64,000 bases of DNA from Planctomycetaceae bacterium (GTDB taxonomy: Bacteria > Planctomycetota > Planctomycetia > Planctomycetales > Planctomycetaceae): NCBI GenBank assembly GCA_017795105.1, contig CP051247.1, forward strand, positions 1,178,001-1,242,000, read 5' to 3'. Shown one piece after another: positions 17,089 to 26,705 of this stretch (the first letter of the stretch is position 1; every line of letters starts with the position of its first letter). The translations under genes and the position numbers were made by a program. The notes beneath the pieces were generated by a model, which saw only the letters and a list, made by a program, of their open reading frames with translations, made no database searches and was not told where the DNA came from.

Positions 17089-18165
17089 ATGGACAACGGA
17101 CTCGCAACACACACGGATAGTGAATCGATCGATGAAATCTGCATCGGCAATCGCCGACTGGCGAGCCGCTACTTCCTGGCTCCTCTGGCCGGCTACACCC
17201 ATCTGCCGTTGAGAACGGCTCTGCGCGAACTCGGTGGACTCGGGCTGGCGACAACCGACCTCGTTCTCGCTCCACAGCTGCTGGCCGAGAGTCGGAAGTC
17301 GATGGCCTTGATCAGCACCAGCCAGTTCGACCGCCCCCTCTCGGTTCAAATCTTCGGAGGAAACGCCGAACAGCTCTCAGGAGCCGCAAAGAAGCTGGAA
17401 GCGATGGGCTATGAGGGCATCGACATCAACATGGGATGCCCCATGGGGAAAGTCAACAGCAGTGGAGGAGGAGCCCGACTGCTCCGCAGCTGTGACAACG
17501 CGACCGCCCTGGTCGCAAACGTCGTTGAAGCCGTCAATGTCCCGGTTACCGTGAAGATGCGTCTCGGCTGGGATGCCGACGACATCTCCGCTCCACTGCT
17601 GGCCGCTCAGTTCGAGAATGTCGGCGTCGCAGCCATCACTATTCATGGACGCACCCGCCAACAGGGGTTCCATGGTCATGTCGACCTGCAGGGAATCCGA
17701 CAGGTCGTCGAAGCCGTCAATCGCATCCCCATTATCGGCAATGGAGATGTTCGCAGCGTCGAGGATGCCATTGATATGCGTCGCATCACCGGGTGCGACG
17801 CCGTGGCAATTGGACGCGGTGCGATGCTCGATCCCTGGATTTTCCGCAAGATCTCCCAACGAAATCGCAGCGAAGCCATCGACGAACCGACCCCCGCTGA
17901 ACAACTTGCATTTCTGTCTCGCCACTTTGAGCTGATGGTCGATCAGCACGACGACTACGCATGCATCCTGTTCCGCAAATTCGCCGCCTGGTATGGATCC
18001 CGCATGGGCATTCCCGAAGACCTTGAGGATCGGATGCGACTTCTCGAAACGCCGGCTGACTTTGAGACGCTGCTTGCTGAGATCGAAAAACGCCACGGTG
18101 AACGCCAGTCTTCCATCCCAACGGCTCTGGTCAAGGTCCCCAACGGCCCCAACGCCCACTGGTAA
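17089..18165 (+). CDS. dus: tRNA-dihydrouridine synthase
   Basis: A 358-residue FMN enzyme that reduces uridines in tRNA D-loops to dihydrouridine. TIM-barrel markers: FLAPLAGYTHLPLRTALRELGG, VQIFGGN, the active-site INMGCPMGKVNSSGGGARLL with its catalytic Cys, PVTVKMRLGWD, ITIHGRTRQQGFHGHVD, PIIGNGDV and the FMN phosphate site DAVAIGRGAMLDPWIF. The C-terminal helical tRNA-binding domain is present (FRKFAAWYGSRMG). Which subclass (DusA/B/C) cannot be fixed; it is closest in style to DusB. It begins 21 bases after the RND permease, so cotranscription is possible though the functions are unrelated. Confidence 0.93.
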   Translation: MDNGLATHTDSESIDEICIGNRRLASRYFLAPLAGYTHLPLRTALRELGGLGLATTDLVLAPQLLAESRKSMALISTSQFDRPLSVQIFGGNAEQLSGAAKKLEAMGYEGIDINMGCPMGKVNSSGGGARLLRSCDNATALVANVVEAVNVPVTVKMRLGWDADDISAPLLAAQFENVGVAAITIHGRTRQQGFHGHVDLQGIRQVVEAVNRIPIIGNGDVRSVEDAIDMRRITGCDAVAIGRGAMLDPWIFRKISQRNRSEAIDEPTPAEQLAFLSRHFELMVDQHDDYACILFRKFAAWYGSRMGIPEDLEDRMRLLETPADFETLLAEIEKRHGERQSSIPTALVKVPNGPNAHW

Positions 18166-18401
18166 GCAGACGGGAGCATTCGAAACGCCACGTGTCTTCA
18201 GTGGTTGACCTGCATCACCAGGGGCTCGCATATGCTTTAACCCTCATGACCGGAATAACCTTCCTGTCTTCCTCCGGGCATTTTGCAGATTCGATCCGCC
18301 TCGCGTTCACATTGGAAGCTAGGCTCAAACTGACGTGTTCTCAGCGATTCGCTTTCGAGCACGGTCGTGTGTCTTTCCCCTGCGTTCGACCGGATTCATC
18401 A

Positions 18402-19703
18402 ATGGCTGCAACGGTAATCCCACTCAATGAGCTACGCCTCGGCGCCGTGCTCCCTGCAGCCATATACGATGTTAACAACGCCGGTGTCATGCTGCTTAAC
18501 CGCGGCTTGAAACTCACGAAAGACAATCTCGACCGCCTCCGCGTTCGTGGCATCACGGCCGTTTCCATCGACAGTCGCCACGTATCGGCCATCTGGGCCA
18601 ATCAAAGCGGTCCCGCCACGCAGGTCCGGCTGCGGAAACACTACCTCGCCGAACAACGCCGGCAGCAGGAAACAACAAAGCAACCGCTCACCAATCGCCT
18701 CCAAAAGCCCCCTCAACGAGAATACAACGAAGCGCTCGCCGAACAGTTCGCCTCGCATACTCGCGAACACTCTGAGTCCGTTCAAAGCTTTTACAAGCAG
18801 TTGCAGACCGTTGCCCGGATGCGAGCCGATTCGCTTCGAGACGTCTCCAACGACTCGATCGACATGTTGCTCAGCGACTTAGACCTGTTCGTCAAATCGG
18901 CCATCGAGAATGTCGGAGTAACCGAGCACTCGGAGCATTCCTGCAAGGTCGCCAAGCTCGCCATGTCAATCGCGGCTGTACTCGGCTTCACCCAGGACGA
19001 TGTCTGCCAACTCGGAATCGGCTGCATGGTCTCCCGAGCCGGCATCTCGCCAGAGATCCAGGCTCTGCTCGAAACCCCACGCAAGTTGACCGCTTTGGAG
19101 CGGCTTGAAATCAAGAAGTATCCCGTTCAAACCTGGCACGTCCTCGACAAGATCTCCGATCTGTCGAACACGGCTCGCCAGGTGGCCTGGCAAATTAACG
19201 AGCGCTGGAACGGGCAGGGATATCCCCGAGGTCGAACGGGCAAACAAATTCACCCGCTGGCCCGCATCGCCGCCGTCGCCGACGTCTTTATCGCCCTCAC
19301 ATCCGACCGGCCACAACGACTCGCATTGACGCCGTATAGAGCGGTCACCCAGATGCTGGAAGAAACGCAACAGGGGTTCTTCGAACCGCAGGCAATTCGC
19401 GGCCTTCTGCGGACCACCTGTCTGTTCCCCATCGGCTCCTACGTGGAGCTCTCGAACGGACTGGTCGCCGTGGTCGCCCGCAACGATCCCGATGCCTACG
19501 ACCTTCCCCTGGTCCGCCCACTCTACGACCTCAGTGGGGCCGAAGTCCCGGAATCATACATCGATTTGAAAACGGAGAGCGACATCCGGATTATCGACGC
19601 AATTTCCGCCGAAGAGATCCAGACCCGCCTCTCCCAACGCGAACTCAATGAACGAGCCCTGTCGGATGACATGGATTGGGCCGACGCCCTCGCAATCGAC
19701 TGA
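18402..19703 (+). CDS. Degenerate HD-GYP-like protein, metal ligands lost
   Basis: 433 residues from the ATG at 18402 (frame open upstream, but those residues look non-coding). The N-terminal 60 residues (LRLGAVLPAAIYDVNNAGVMLLNRGLKLT) match the segment that precedes HD-GYP domains. The C-terminal half aligns with HD-GYP c-di-GMP phosphodiesterases: EHSCKVAKLAMSIAAVLG, then ERWNGQGYPRGRTG, LARIAAVADVFIALTSDRP. But the ligands are gone: the LLHDIGK block reads CMVSRAG, the HP is YP (240-241), HHERWDG is INERWNG (265-271), and VADxxDALT is VADVFIALT. GYP itself remains. It therefore probably binds rather than hydrolyses a cyclic dinucleotide, or is a protein-interaction module. A PilZ-like or SH3-like tail may follow (about residues 340-400). 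It lies just before the island. Confidence 0.85.
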   Translation: MAATVIPLNELRLGAVLPAAIYDVNNAGVMLLNRGLKLTKDNLDRLRVRGITAVSIDSRHVSAIWANQSGPATQVRLRKHYLAEQRRQQETTKQPLTNRLQKPPQREYNEALAEQFASHTREHSESVQSFYKQLQTVARMRADSLRDVSNDSIDMLLSDLDLFVKSAIENVGVTEHSEHSCKVAKLAMSIAAVLGFTQDDVCQLGIGCMVSRAGISPEIQALLETPRKLTALERLEIKKYPVQTWHVLDKISDLSNTARQVAWQINERWNGQGYPRGRTGKQIHPLARIAAVADVFIALTSDRPQRLALTPYRAVTQMLEETQQGFFEPQAIRGLLRTTCLFPIGSYVELSNGLVAVVARNDPDAYDLPLVRPLYDLSGAEVPESYIDLKTESDIRIIDAISAEEIQTRLSQRELNERALSDDMDWADALAID

Positions 19704-19814
19704 ATCCGACCGCCTCACCAACGGATTCTTCCAGCCCCCGCATCCCCAACGGCCATTGACACGCCGCTCAATCCCACCATAATACCCCCCACCAGCCGAC
19801 CCACGTCGGCACCC

Positions 19815-20017
<203 letters not shown>

Positions 20018-20021
<4 letters not shown>

Positions 20022-21124
20022 CAAAGAAAGTCTCCCCTCCGTCGTACTGTCTACACAAGGCCACCGGCCAGGCTTACACCCGCGTCAACGGACGCATGAT
20101 CTATCTCGGCACCTACGATTCGGCGGAGAGCCGAACCAAATGGGCCCAGATCGCAGCCGACTGGTCAGCCGGCAATCTGGAGAAGTACGGCCAGACCGTC
20201 TCCATCGCCCGGCTGTGCGTCGCCTACACATCGCACGCCGAGGAGTATTACCGGAAGAACGGCAAGCTGACCTCGCACATCTTCCGCGTCCGCTCCGCGT
20301 TGCGTCTGCTCGTTGAACACTTCGGCAACCTCCAGGCGGACAAGTTCACACCGAATCATATGGAACGGCTCCAGGCAAAGTTCGTGGAAGCCGGCCTCGC
20401 TCGCAAGACGATCACCGAATACATGAACGTCGTGCGGCAAACGTTTCAGTTCGGCGTCACGAAGGGCAATGTACCTCCAGCGGTCTGGCAGGGACTGCTC
20501 GCTGTGCGACATCTGCGGAAGGGCCGCACGGTCGCGAAGGAATCGAAGCCGGTGCCACCTGTTTCTCCGTTCGTGGTCATCCGCACGGCCCGAGAACTAG
20601 GGAGAGTCACGGCCTCGATGGTGCGGCTGCAGTACGTGACGGGAATGCGCCCCGGCGAAGTCTGCTTGATGCGGCTATGCGACATCGACCGATCCGGCGA
20701 CGTCTGGAAGTACACCCCGCAGCAGCACAAGACGGAACATCACGACCGTCCGCGTTCGATCCTTCTGGGAAGGAAGGCACAACGGATCCTCCAGCCGTTC
20801 CTGAATCGCTCCGAGGAGTCCTTCATCTTCTCGCCCAACGAGACACTGGAACCAGCAACCGAGTGCGTTGTCGGTCGCCTACACTACACCGACTGCTATT
20901 CGTCCCTGTCTTACTGCCGAGCGGTCTACCGTGCCGCCAAACGGGCTGGCGTCGAACGATGGTCACCGAACCAGCTGCGGCATACCTACGCCACCTGCAT
21001 CCGCAAACGCTGCGGACTCGAAGCCGCTCAAATCCTGCTTGGACACAGCCGGGCGGATGTGACGCAGATCTACGCGGAACGGGATCTCCGCACGGCGGAG
21101 CAAGTCGTTCGGGAAGTTGGATGA
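20018..21124 (+). CDS. Tyrosine-type site-specific integrase of the island
   Basis: A 368-residue phage-type integrase. The N-terminal arm-binding part begins KKVSPPSYCLHKATGQAYTRVNGRMIYLGTYDS; a core-binding SAM-like domain spans about 60-160. The catalytic domain shows R211 (TGMRPGEV), R321-H322 in PNQLRHTYAT, H343 in LGHSRADVTQIY and the nucleophile Y352. The usual first His of the HxxR box is Asn (N318), a variant I believe is frequent among planctomycete integrases. It starts 129 bases after the tRNA, so the att site and arm sites sit immediately upstream. It is intact and probably functional. Confidence 0.94.
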
Positions 21125-21257
21125 GTCCCACCCGGGGATTCTTCTCTATGTACACGACGGAACGAGAATGGTGTTTCCTCCGTAGCAGCTATTTGCGGTA
21201 TGGTAAAATGACTCAACAGTTGACGCACATTAACTCCATGTGCTGATATAGATTCAA

Positions 21258-21788
21258 TTACCGTAGGTCCCGGAGCACTTCCTCTACATTTTCCATCTTG
21301 GTTCGAATCTTCTCTCCTGCTGAGTCTTTACCCGGAGGGGCGAAGTGGTAACCGCCCGGAATAAATTCGTCCACGTGGTTCAAGTCCTTCAGCAATTCTT
21401 GCGTTCGGAGTACTAGTTTTTCTTGCTCCCCTTCGGTTTTCTTAAGCAAATCCATATTGCATTTATTGGCAATCAACGCGCATTCCGAAAACAGGCCAAC
21501 GTTCTGCGGAAGTAAAGATGCGATTTCGTTCAATATGGACTTAAAATCCTCTTGACCAATTTCTAACAGAATCTGGGTCGTCCCTCCGCCCTTCGATGCG
21601 ATATTGAATTCGAACTCCAATGATTTTGAACCCTTGTCTACCCTTGCACGGGATATCGTTGACTCCCTCCTGAGTTCTGATGCACTGACTCCACCCCTGT
21701 AAACCTTGGTACTCTTCAAACGTATCATTACACATCGACCTTGTAACATTAAAGAAAACCGTAGTACTTGTCCTTCGGCGGATTTCAT
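21258..21788 (-). CDS. Unknown protein at the 3' end of the type I RM operon
   Basis: 176 residues from the ATG that overlaps the hsdR stop codon by one base (TGATG); an internal ATG at 21728, preceded by AAGG, is an equally good start (156 aa). No family is recognised. The sequence is mixed alpha/beta, with a strand-rich first part (KSLEFEFNIASKGGGTTQILLEIG) and a helical second part (SILNEIASLL, LLKKTEGEQEKLVLRTQELLKDL). No signal peptide, membrane segment or obvious catalytic motif is present. It is A+T-richer than hsdR. The coupling to hsdR suggests that it belongs to the defence operon, possibly as an immunity or regulatory component; this is inference. Confidence 0.65.
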   Translation of the reverse strand: MKSAEGQVLRFSLMLQGRCVMIRLKSTKVYRGGVSASELRRESTISRARVDKGSKSLEFEFNIASKGGGTTQILLEIGQEDFKSILNEIASLLPQNVGLFSECALIANKCNMDLLKKTEGEQEKLVLRTQELLKDLNHVDEFIPGGYHFAPPGKDSAGEKIRTKMENVEEVLRDLR

Positions 21789-24700
21789 CACACCCCCGTC
21801 GCCTTTGACCGCAGCTTCTCATACAACCCTAACCGTTCAATCAGCAACCGCTTCAACCCCTCCTGAATCTCCGGCGAATTGAGAGCCCGGGTGCTCAGTT
21901 CCTGCTGAGCATCCATGCTCTCGATGATCGCGTTGGTAATCTCGCTCGAGAGATCCGGAGAGTGGGCGAACTGCTCTTTCGAATTGCTCGCCGCCTGTTT
22001 CTGCAGCGTTTCCGACTCCAGGGTTTTTGTTGCCAGGGCGTTCGCGTAAGACAGCTGATCGCCTTCGGTGGTGTCACTGCCGAAGAGCGTATTCAGCTGC
22101 TCAATGATCTCTCTAAGGAGGGCTTTCTGCTTCTCCTGCACTTTGCCGCTGCCGACTTCGGAGATCGGGTCCAGCTTCGGCGCGTCGTCCGTCGACAGTG
22201 CGAGATTCCGCTTGCCCCGGTTCCGCAGGTGGTGATGAGTCAGCACGATCTGCGACAGATCAACCCCTTCCCGCTCCCGGCCGAACTTCAGCAGCCGCAA
22301 CAGATACTTGAAGAAGATCGCCCGCTTTTCAAAGTCGGTGTTCCCGTAGTCAAAGATCTGCGACAGGAACGTGTAAGCCCGCACGTAGGTGGCCACGTCA
22401 GTCCGGAACAGAATGAGGGCTTCCATCGTGTCCTTCGCCGCCTGAGCCGCCTTCTCGTCATTCTCAGCGAGGGCTTCGGTGTGAGCCGCCTTGGCCGCGT
22501 CGAACCGCTTGAGCAGTCGATCGGCCACGGGAGCAATCGCCGCTTCCAGCTGCTTCTGAGTAGGCTTCGGTCCACACACCACGTTGATGACGCGTTCGAT
22601 CTCGTGCTCGTCGTAGTAACCGAGGGCGTCGAGTTTCGCCCGCAGGTCGAGAATCAGATTCGGATCGGTCACATCGGACAGCTGCGCCGTGGAATAGTAC
22701 GTCTTGAAGGCCTTCAGGATCTCGTCGGGCTCGTTGACGAAGTCGAGCACATACGTGTCATCCTTCCCCGGATAGCAGCGGTTGAGCCGGGACAGCGTCT
22801 GCACGGCCTGAATGCCGGCCAGGCGTTTGTCGACGTACATCCCGCACAGCAGCGGCTGATCGAAGCCGGTCTGGAACTTGTTGGCGACCAGCAGAATCTG
22901 AAACAGATCGTCCTTGAAGGCCTCACGGATGTCCCGGCCTTTCAGATCGGGATTGAGTTCGGAGCTGGTTTCCTTGAACGGCTCCGGGCCCGATTCAGCG
23001 TCCGCCACTTCGCCCGAGAACGCGACCAGCGTCCGCAGCGGATACCCCTTTTCCTGAATGTATTTGTTGATCGCCAGCTGCCAGCGAACCGCCTCCAGGC
23101 GACTGCTGACCACGACCATCGCTTTCGCTTTTCCATCCAGCAGCGGAGCGACCGTTTCCCGGTAATGCTCCACCACGATCTGCACCTTCTGGGCGATGTT
23201 GTAGGGATGCAGCCGCACCCAGTTCATCAGCCCTTTGACCGCGGTCCCCCGTTCGACCTGCCTGTCGTCGAGCTCCTGCCCTTCGCCGGCCAGTTTGAAC
23301 GCCAGCTTGTAGGAGGTGTAGTTCTTCAGCACATCGAGAATGAACTCCTCCTCGATTGCCTGCCGCATCGAATAGACGTGGAACGGTTCCGGCAGATTCG
23401 TTTCTGACGCCGGCTGATTGGGATCGGGACGCCGGCCGAACAGTTCCAGCGTCTTCGCTTTCGGTGTCGCCGTGAAGGCGATGTAGGTCACGCCCGATTC
23501 ACCCGTTCGCTCCGCCATCTGTGCCGCGAGAATGTCTTCGCTGCTGATCGTGCCGCCGTCTTCGAGTTCCTGCTGCTCTTCAGCGGAGAGCACCTGCTTC
23601 AGCTTCGAAGCCGCTTCGCCGGTCTGGGAACTGTGTGCTTCATCGGCAATCACCGCAAAGCGTTTTCCCTCTGTCGCTGCCAGTTCTTTGACCACCTGCA
23701 GCGCAAACGGGAATGTCTGGATCGTGCAGACGACGATCTTTTTATCGCCGGACAGGGCTTCGGCCAGTTCGCCGCTCTTGCTCCCCTTCTCGCCTTTGAT
23801 CGTCGCCACCACGCCGGCCGTCCGCTGAAACGCATCGATCGCATCCTGCAGCTGCCCGTCGATCACCTTACGATCGGAAACCACGAGCACCGAATCGAAC
23901 ACCTTGCGATTCTCCGCATCGTGCAGATCGGCTAGGAAGTGAGCCGTCCAGGCAATCGACTTCGTCTTCCCGGAGCCGGCGGAGTGCTGAATCAGATACT
24001 TCTGCCCCGCCCCGTCGGCAAGAATCGCCTGCTGCAGTTTGCGGGTCACGTCGAGCTGATGGAATCGCGGAAACACGATCGCTTCGATCTGCTTTTTCTC
24101 ATTCCGCTCGGCGACCAGATATCGCCCCAGGATCTCGAGCCAGCTTTCCCGTTCCCAGATCTGTTCCCAGAGATAGGCGGTCCGGTAGCCGTCATCGTTC
24201 AGCGGGTTCCCGGCTGCTCCGCCGTCTCCCTGATCGAAGGGCAGAAACCGAGTCTTCATCCCGGCCAGACGGGTTGTCATCCGCACCAGTCCACTGCCGA
24301 CGGCGAAATGCACCAGCGCCCCGTACGGGAACGACAGCAGCGGTTCCGGCTTCTTCCCCTTGGGATGTGGGTCCCGGTCCTGTTTATACTGGAAGATCGC
24401 ATCGTCGACGTTCTGGGTGAAATCGGTCTTCAGTTCGACCGTCGCCACAGGAATGCCATTCAGGAACAGCACCAGGTCGATGCTGTTCTCGTTGTTGAGC
24501 GAATACCGCACCTGCCGCACGACGCGGAGCCGGTTCGCGCTGTAGCGGTCCATGATCTCTGGATTCATCGCCAGCGCCGGCTTGAACTGCGCCATCCGCA
24601 CGGCGTTCTTCAGCCCGAGCACATCGAATCCGTTCCGCAGCACGGCCAGAGTACCACTCTGGTTGAGCACATCCCGCAACCGCTTCAGCAGCGTCGCCTC

Positions 24701-24898
24701 AGCCGACTGCCCGTGATTCTTGACCAGCGTCTGCCAGCCGTCCGGGTCAGTCTCCTGCACCCAGGCGAGCACGTCCGGCGGATAGAGGGCGAGCGTCCGA
24801 TCATACTTCGCCGCATCCCCCTCGGCATACAACCAGCCGTGAGCCGCGAGGTAGTCGCAGATATCGTTCTCGAAGGCGATTTCGTGATGAAGGCCCAC
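21788..24898 (-). CDS. hsdR: Type I restriction endonuclease subunit R
   Basis: A 1036-aa translocating restriction subunit. The N-terminal PD-(D/E)xK nuclease is seen as SIDLVLF (D141) and VELKT (E155, K157) with a downstream FQYKQDR (QxxxY-like) helix. The SF2 motor has Walker A HSAGSGKTKS (about 305-314), DEAH (419-422), FTATPKAKTLELFG, and the motif V/VI region KFQTGFDQPLL and QTLSRLNR. A C-terminal helical domain contacts HsdM. The frame opens at 24934, but GTG at 24896-24898 is chosen: it follows AAGGGGA with six-base spacing, its product begins (M)GLHHEIAFEND like relatives, and it clears the upstream gene's stop by 11 bases. Three unrelated genes separate it from hsdS. Confidence 0.93.
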   Translation of the reverse strand: MGLHHEIAFENDICDYLAAHGWLYAEGDAAKYDRTLALYPPDVLAWVQETDPDGWQTLVKNHGQSAEATLLKRLRDVLNQSGTLAVLRNGFDVLGLKNAVRMAQFKPALAMNPEIMDRYSANRLRVVRQVRYSLNNENSIDLVLFLNGIPVATVELKTDFTQNVDDAIFQYKQDRDPHPKGKKPEPLLSFPYGALVHFAVGSGLVRMTTRLAGMKTRFLPFDQGDGGAAGNPLNDDGYRTAYLWEQIWERESWLEILGRYLVAERNEKKQIEAIVFPRFHQLDVTRKLQQAILADGAGQKYLIQHSAGSGKTKSIAWTAHFLADLHDAENRKVFDSVLVVSDRKVIDGQLQDAIDAFQRTAGVVATIKGEKGSKSGELAEALSGDKKIVVCTIQTFPFALQVVKELAATEGKRFAVIADEAHSSQTGEAASKLKQVLSAEEQQELEDGGTISSEDILAAQMAERTGESGVTYIAFTATPKAKTLELFGRRPDPNQPASETNLPEPFHVYSMRQAIEEEFILDVLKNYTSYKLAFKLAGEGQELDDRQVERGTAVKGLMNWVRLHPYNIAQKVQIVVEHYRETVAPLLDGKAKAMVVVSSRLEAVRWQLAINKYIQEKGYPLRTLVAFSGEVADAESGPEPFKETSSELNPDLKGRDIREAFKDDLFQILLVANKFQTGFDQPLLCGMYVDKRLAGIQAVQTLSRLNRCYPGKDDTYVLDFVNEPDEILKAFKTYYSTAQLSDVTDPNLILDLRAKLDALGYYDEHEIERVINVVCGPKPTQKQLEAAIAPVADRLLKRFDAAKAAHTEALAENDEKAAQAAKDTMEALILFRTDVATYVRAYTFLSQIFDYGNTDFEKRAIFFKYLLRLLKFGREREGVDLSQIVLTHHHLRNRGKRNLALSTDDAPKLDPISEVGSGKVQEKQKALLREIIEQLNTLFGSDTTEGDQLSYANALATKTLESETLQKQAASNSKEQFAHSPDLSSEITNAIIESMDAQQELSTRALNSPEIQEGLKRLLIERLGLYEKLRSKATGV

Positions 24899-24909
24899 TT
24901 CGATTCCCC

Positions 24910-26634
24910 TTAGGAGTTCCATTTGCGGATACAATCAACGAGTTCGGTGATCTTTTCCTCAAATTCGAATCGGTCCTTCAAATTCTCCTTTGTCAGAAGA
25001 GGTGCCGCTTTCATCGCAAAGTCGCATTTATCAAACGACTTTCGCCCCAGTCGGTCAGACACGAAGTCACCCTCTTTCAGTCCACTCGCCGGGAAACGGT
25101 CGAATTTCCCTGGGTCCGTAACTTCTCGTACTCCGTAGACGTCACGCCACACTGTGCCTGGAACATAGTTCTCAATCTCTTTCGCATTGGACACCCAGAG
25201 AAATGCCCCCGGAATCTTTTCTACCTCCGACACAATACGTCGAACCCTCGGCTTTACCTTAGAACCGGGACCATCTTCTGTTATCCTGTCACCGTCGCAA
25301 ATAACCGCGACATTATTGTTCAATCGTAGCAAGTTTGTGAACTCGTCATCCGCCGCACTCGGCTCCGAAAAGCTGGATTTGGCGAGTACGGCCCCACCGT
25401 AGTAAGCGCATTGGTAGTTCTTGCCTTCGCGTAGTTCTCCAGCAGAAAACAGTTCAATGAAGCGATTAAAATAGAACCGATCAGAGGGTCCTTCTAACCA
25501 CACGACACCGTTCGCCTGAAGCAGATCCGAAGGACGACAACCAAGTTCTGTCAACAATCCGACGTGATCGAAATGGGCTTGGATCGTTCTAGCGTGGGCA
25601 TTGGCGCCATCATGTTCCACGTGAATAATCTGCGAATCGTCTCGGGTTCCGAAGAAGTCCAACGCGACATTTGAATGCGTGGTAAGAAACAGACAGCATT
25701 TCTTTTCCTCGATGAATTCGCATAGAAATGTGAGTAATCGCCGCAGAAGTGCAGGATGCAGGTTATTCTCCAACTCCTCAAATGCAAACACGTATGCTGA
25801 CGCTTCATTACGCTCTATTCGAGGAACAGCAATTAAATTGAGAAGTACAAGAAATATTGTCTTCAATCCGCTTCCCGACTTGCTTAGCGGAAACATTCCT
25901 TTGCGACTTTCGTCAAGAAACACCTCCCACTTCGTCGCGCTATCAACATCTGCATTTTGGTCATGCTCTTGAATAACGATGCGTTCAAATTCACCATCTG
26001 GTCCAAACACTCTATTCAGAGCATTTCGAACATCATAATTTATCACCTGCTCCTTGAGTCCAGAACTATTAATAAAGCGACGAATAATATTCGTAGCACC
26101 TTTTCCGTCCGACTCAAGCTCAAGACTCGGACTCGAAACCTCGGACTGAATATCCCTATCGGCCAACAACCGGCGAAACTTCTTTCCTGAGATCGGTGTT
26201 CCCACTCCGAGAAGATGTTTCCCCAAACGCTCAAGAGCCGGCTTTTTGTAGTCGTACTCCTGACTCATTTCGGGTTCAAATGACATCTTCTGCATGCCGC
26301 GGCGTCCCGATATCCAGGTCACTTTGCGACCTTTGTACTTCGTCCCATGACGATGCCAGTGGCTTATCCCGTCACCTGGCCGCCCGAGACCATTTCCAGA
26401 CTCGTTAACCGGGAACACCTTCTCTAAATACTCTTGAGTCATTTCAGCCGAGCACCTGAAATTCCCATCCTTCTTACCTGGGAAACCAGCCACCTTTTCT
26501 ATAATGTCTAGAAAATGCGACTTTCCTGTATTGTTACGGCCAATAATGACAGTAATCCTCTTGAACTCTTCAAGTCCCGTCCACGTGTCTCCAAAACAGG
26601 AAACCCCCTTCATTTTTACAGATTCAGCAAACAT
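24910..26634 (-). CDS. OLD-like ATPase with TOPRIM nuclease domain
   Basis: 574 residues. The N-terminal ABC/SMC-type ATPase has Walker A GRNNTGKS (32-39), the signature-like SKSGSGLK (251-258), Walker B YVFAFEELENNLHP (281-294) and the H-loop TTHS (318-321). The C-terminal TOPRIM domain is marked by VVWLEGPSDRFYF (E381, D385) and VAVICDGDR (D447, D449), the acidic metal ligands of OLD-family nucleases. Such proteins occur alone in phage P2 (Old) or with a UvrD-like helicase in Gabija, and act in defence. Here no helicase partner is present; it sits between a predicted nuclease and hsdR. It is markedly A+T-rich compared with hsdR. The hsdR Shine-Dalgarno overlaps its stop codon, which implies coupling. 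Confidence 0.88.
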   Translation of the reverse strand: MFAESVKMKGVSCFGDTWTGLEEFKRITVIIGRNNTGKSHFLDIIEKVAGFPGKKDGNFRCSAEMTQEYLEKVFPVNESGNGLGRPGDGISHWHRHGTKYKGRKVTWISGRRGMQKMSFEPEMSQEYDYKKPALERLGKHLLGVGTPISGKKFRRLLADRDIQSEVSSPSLELESDGKGATNIIRRFINSSGLKEQVINYDVRNALNRVFGPDGEFERIVIQEHDQNADVDSATKWEVFLDESRKGMFPLSKSGSGLKTIFLVLLNLIAVPRIERNEASAYVFAFEELENNLHPALLRRLLTFLCEFIEEKKCCLFLTTHSNVALDFFGTRDDSQIIHVEHDGANAHARTIQAHFDHVGLLTELGCRPSDLLQANGVVWLEGPSDRFYFNRFIELFSAGELREGKNYQCAYYGGAVLAKSSFSEPSAADDEFTNLLRLNNNVAVICDGDRITEDGPGSKVKPRVRRIVSEVEKIPGAFLWVSNAKEIENYVPGTVWRDVYGVREVTDPGKFDRFPASGLKEGDFVSDRLGRKSFDKCDFAMKAAPLLTKENLKDRFEFEEKITELVDCIRKWNS

Positions 26635-26705
26635 ACACTTCCAAACTACAAGTCATATCAAAACCATTAATCATCTTCATCTTGTGACTTCGTGCTATTG
26701 TCGCA

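Noticed and set aside
21962..23407. Open frame of 481 codons antisense to hsdR
   Set aside because: Same reason: hsdR is certain from its motifs and this frame has no family features.
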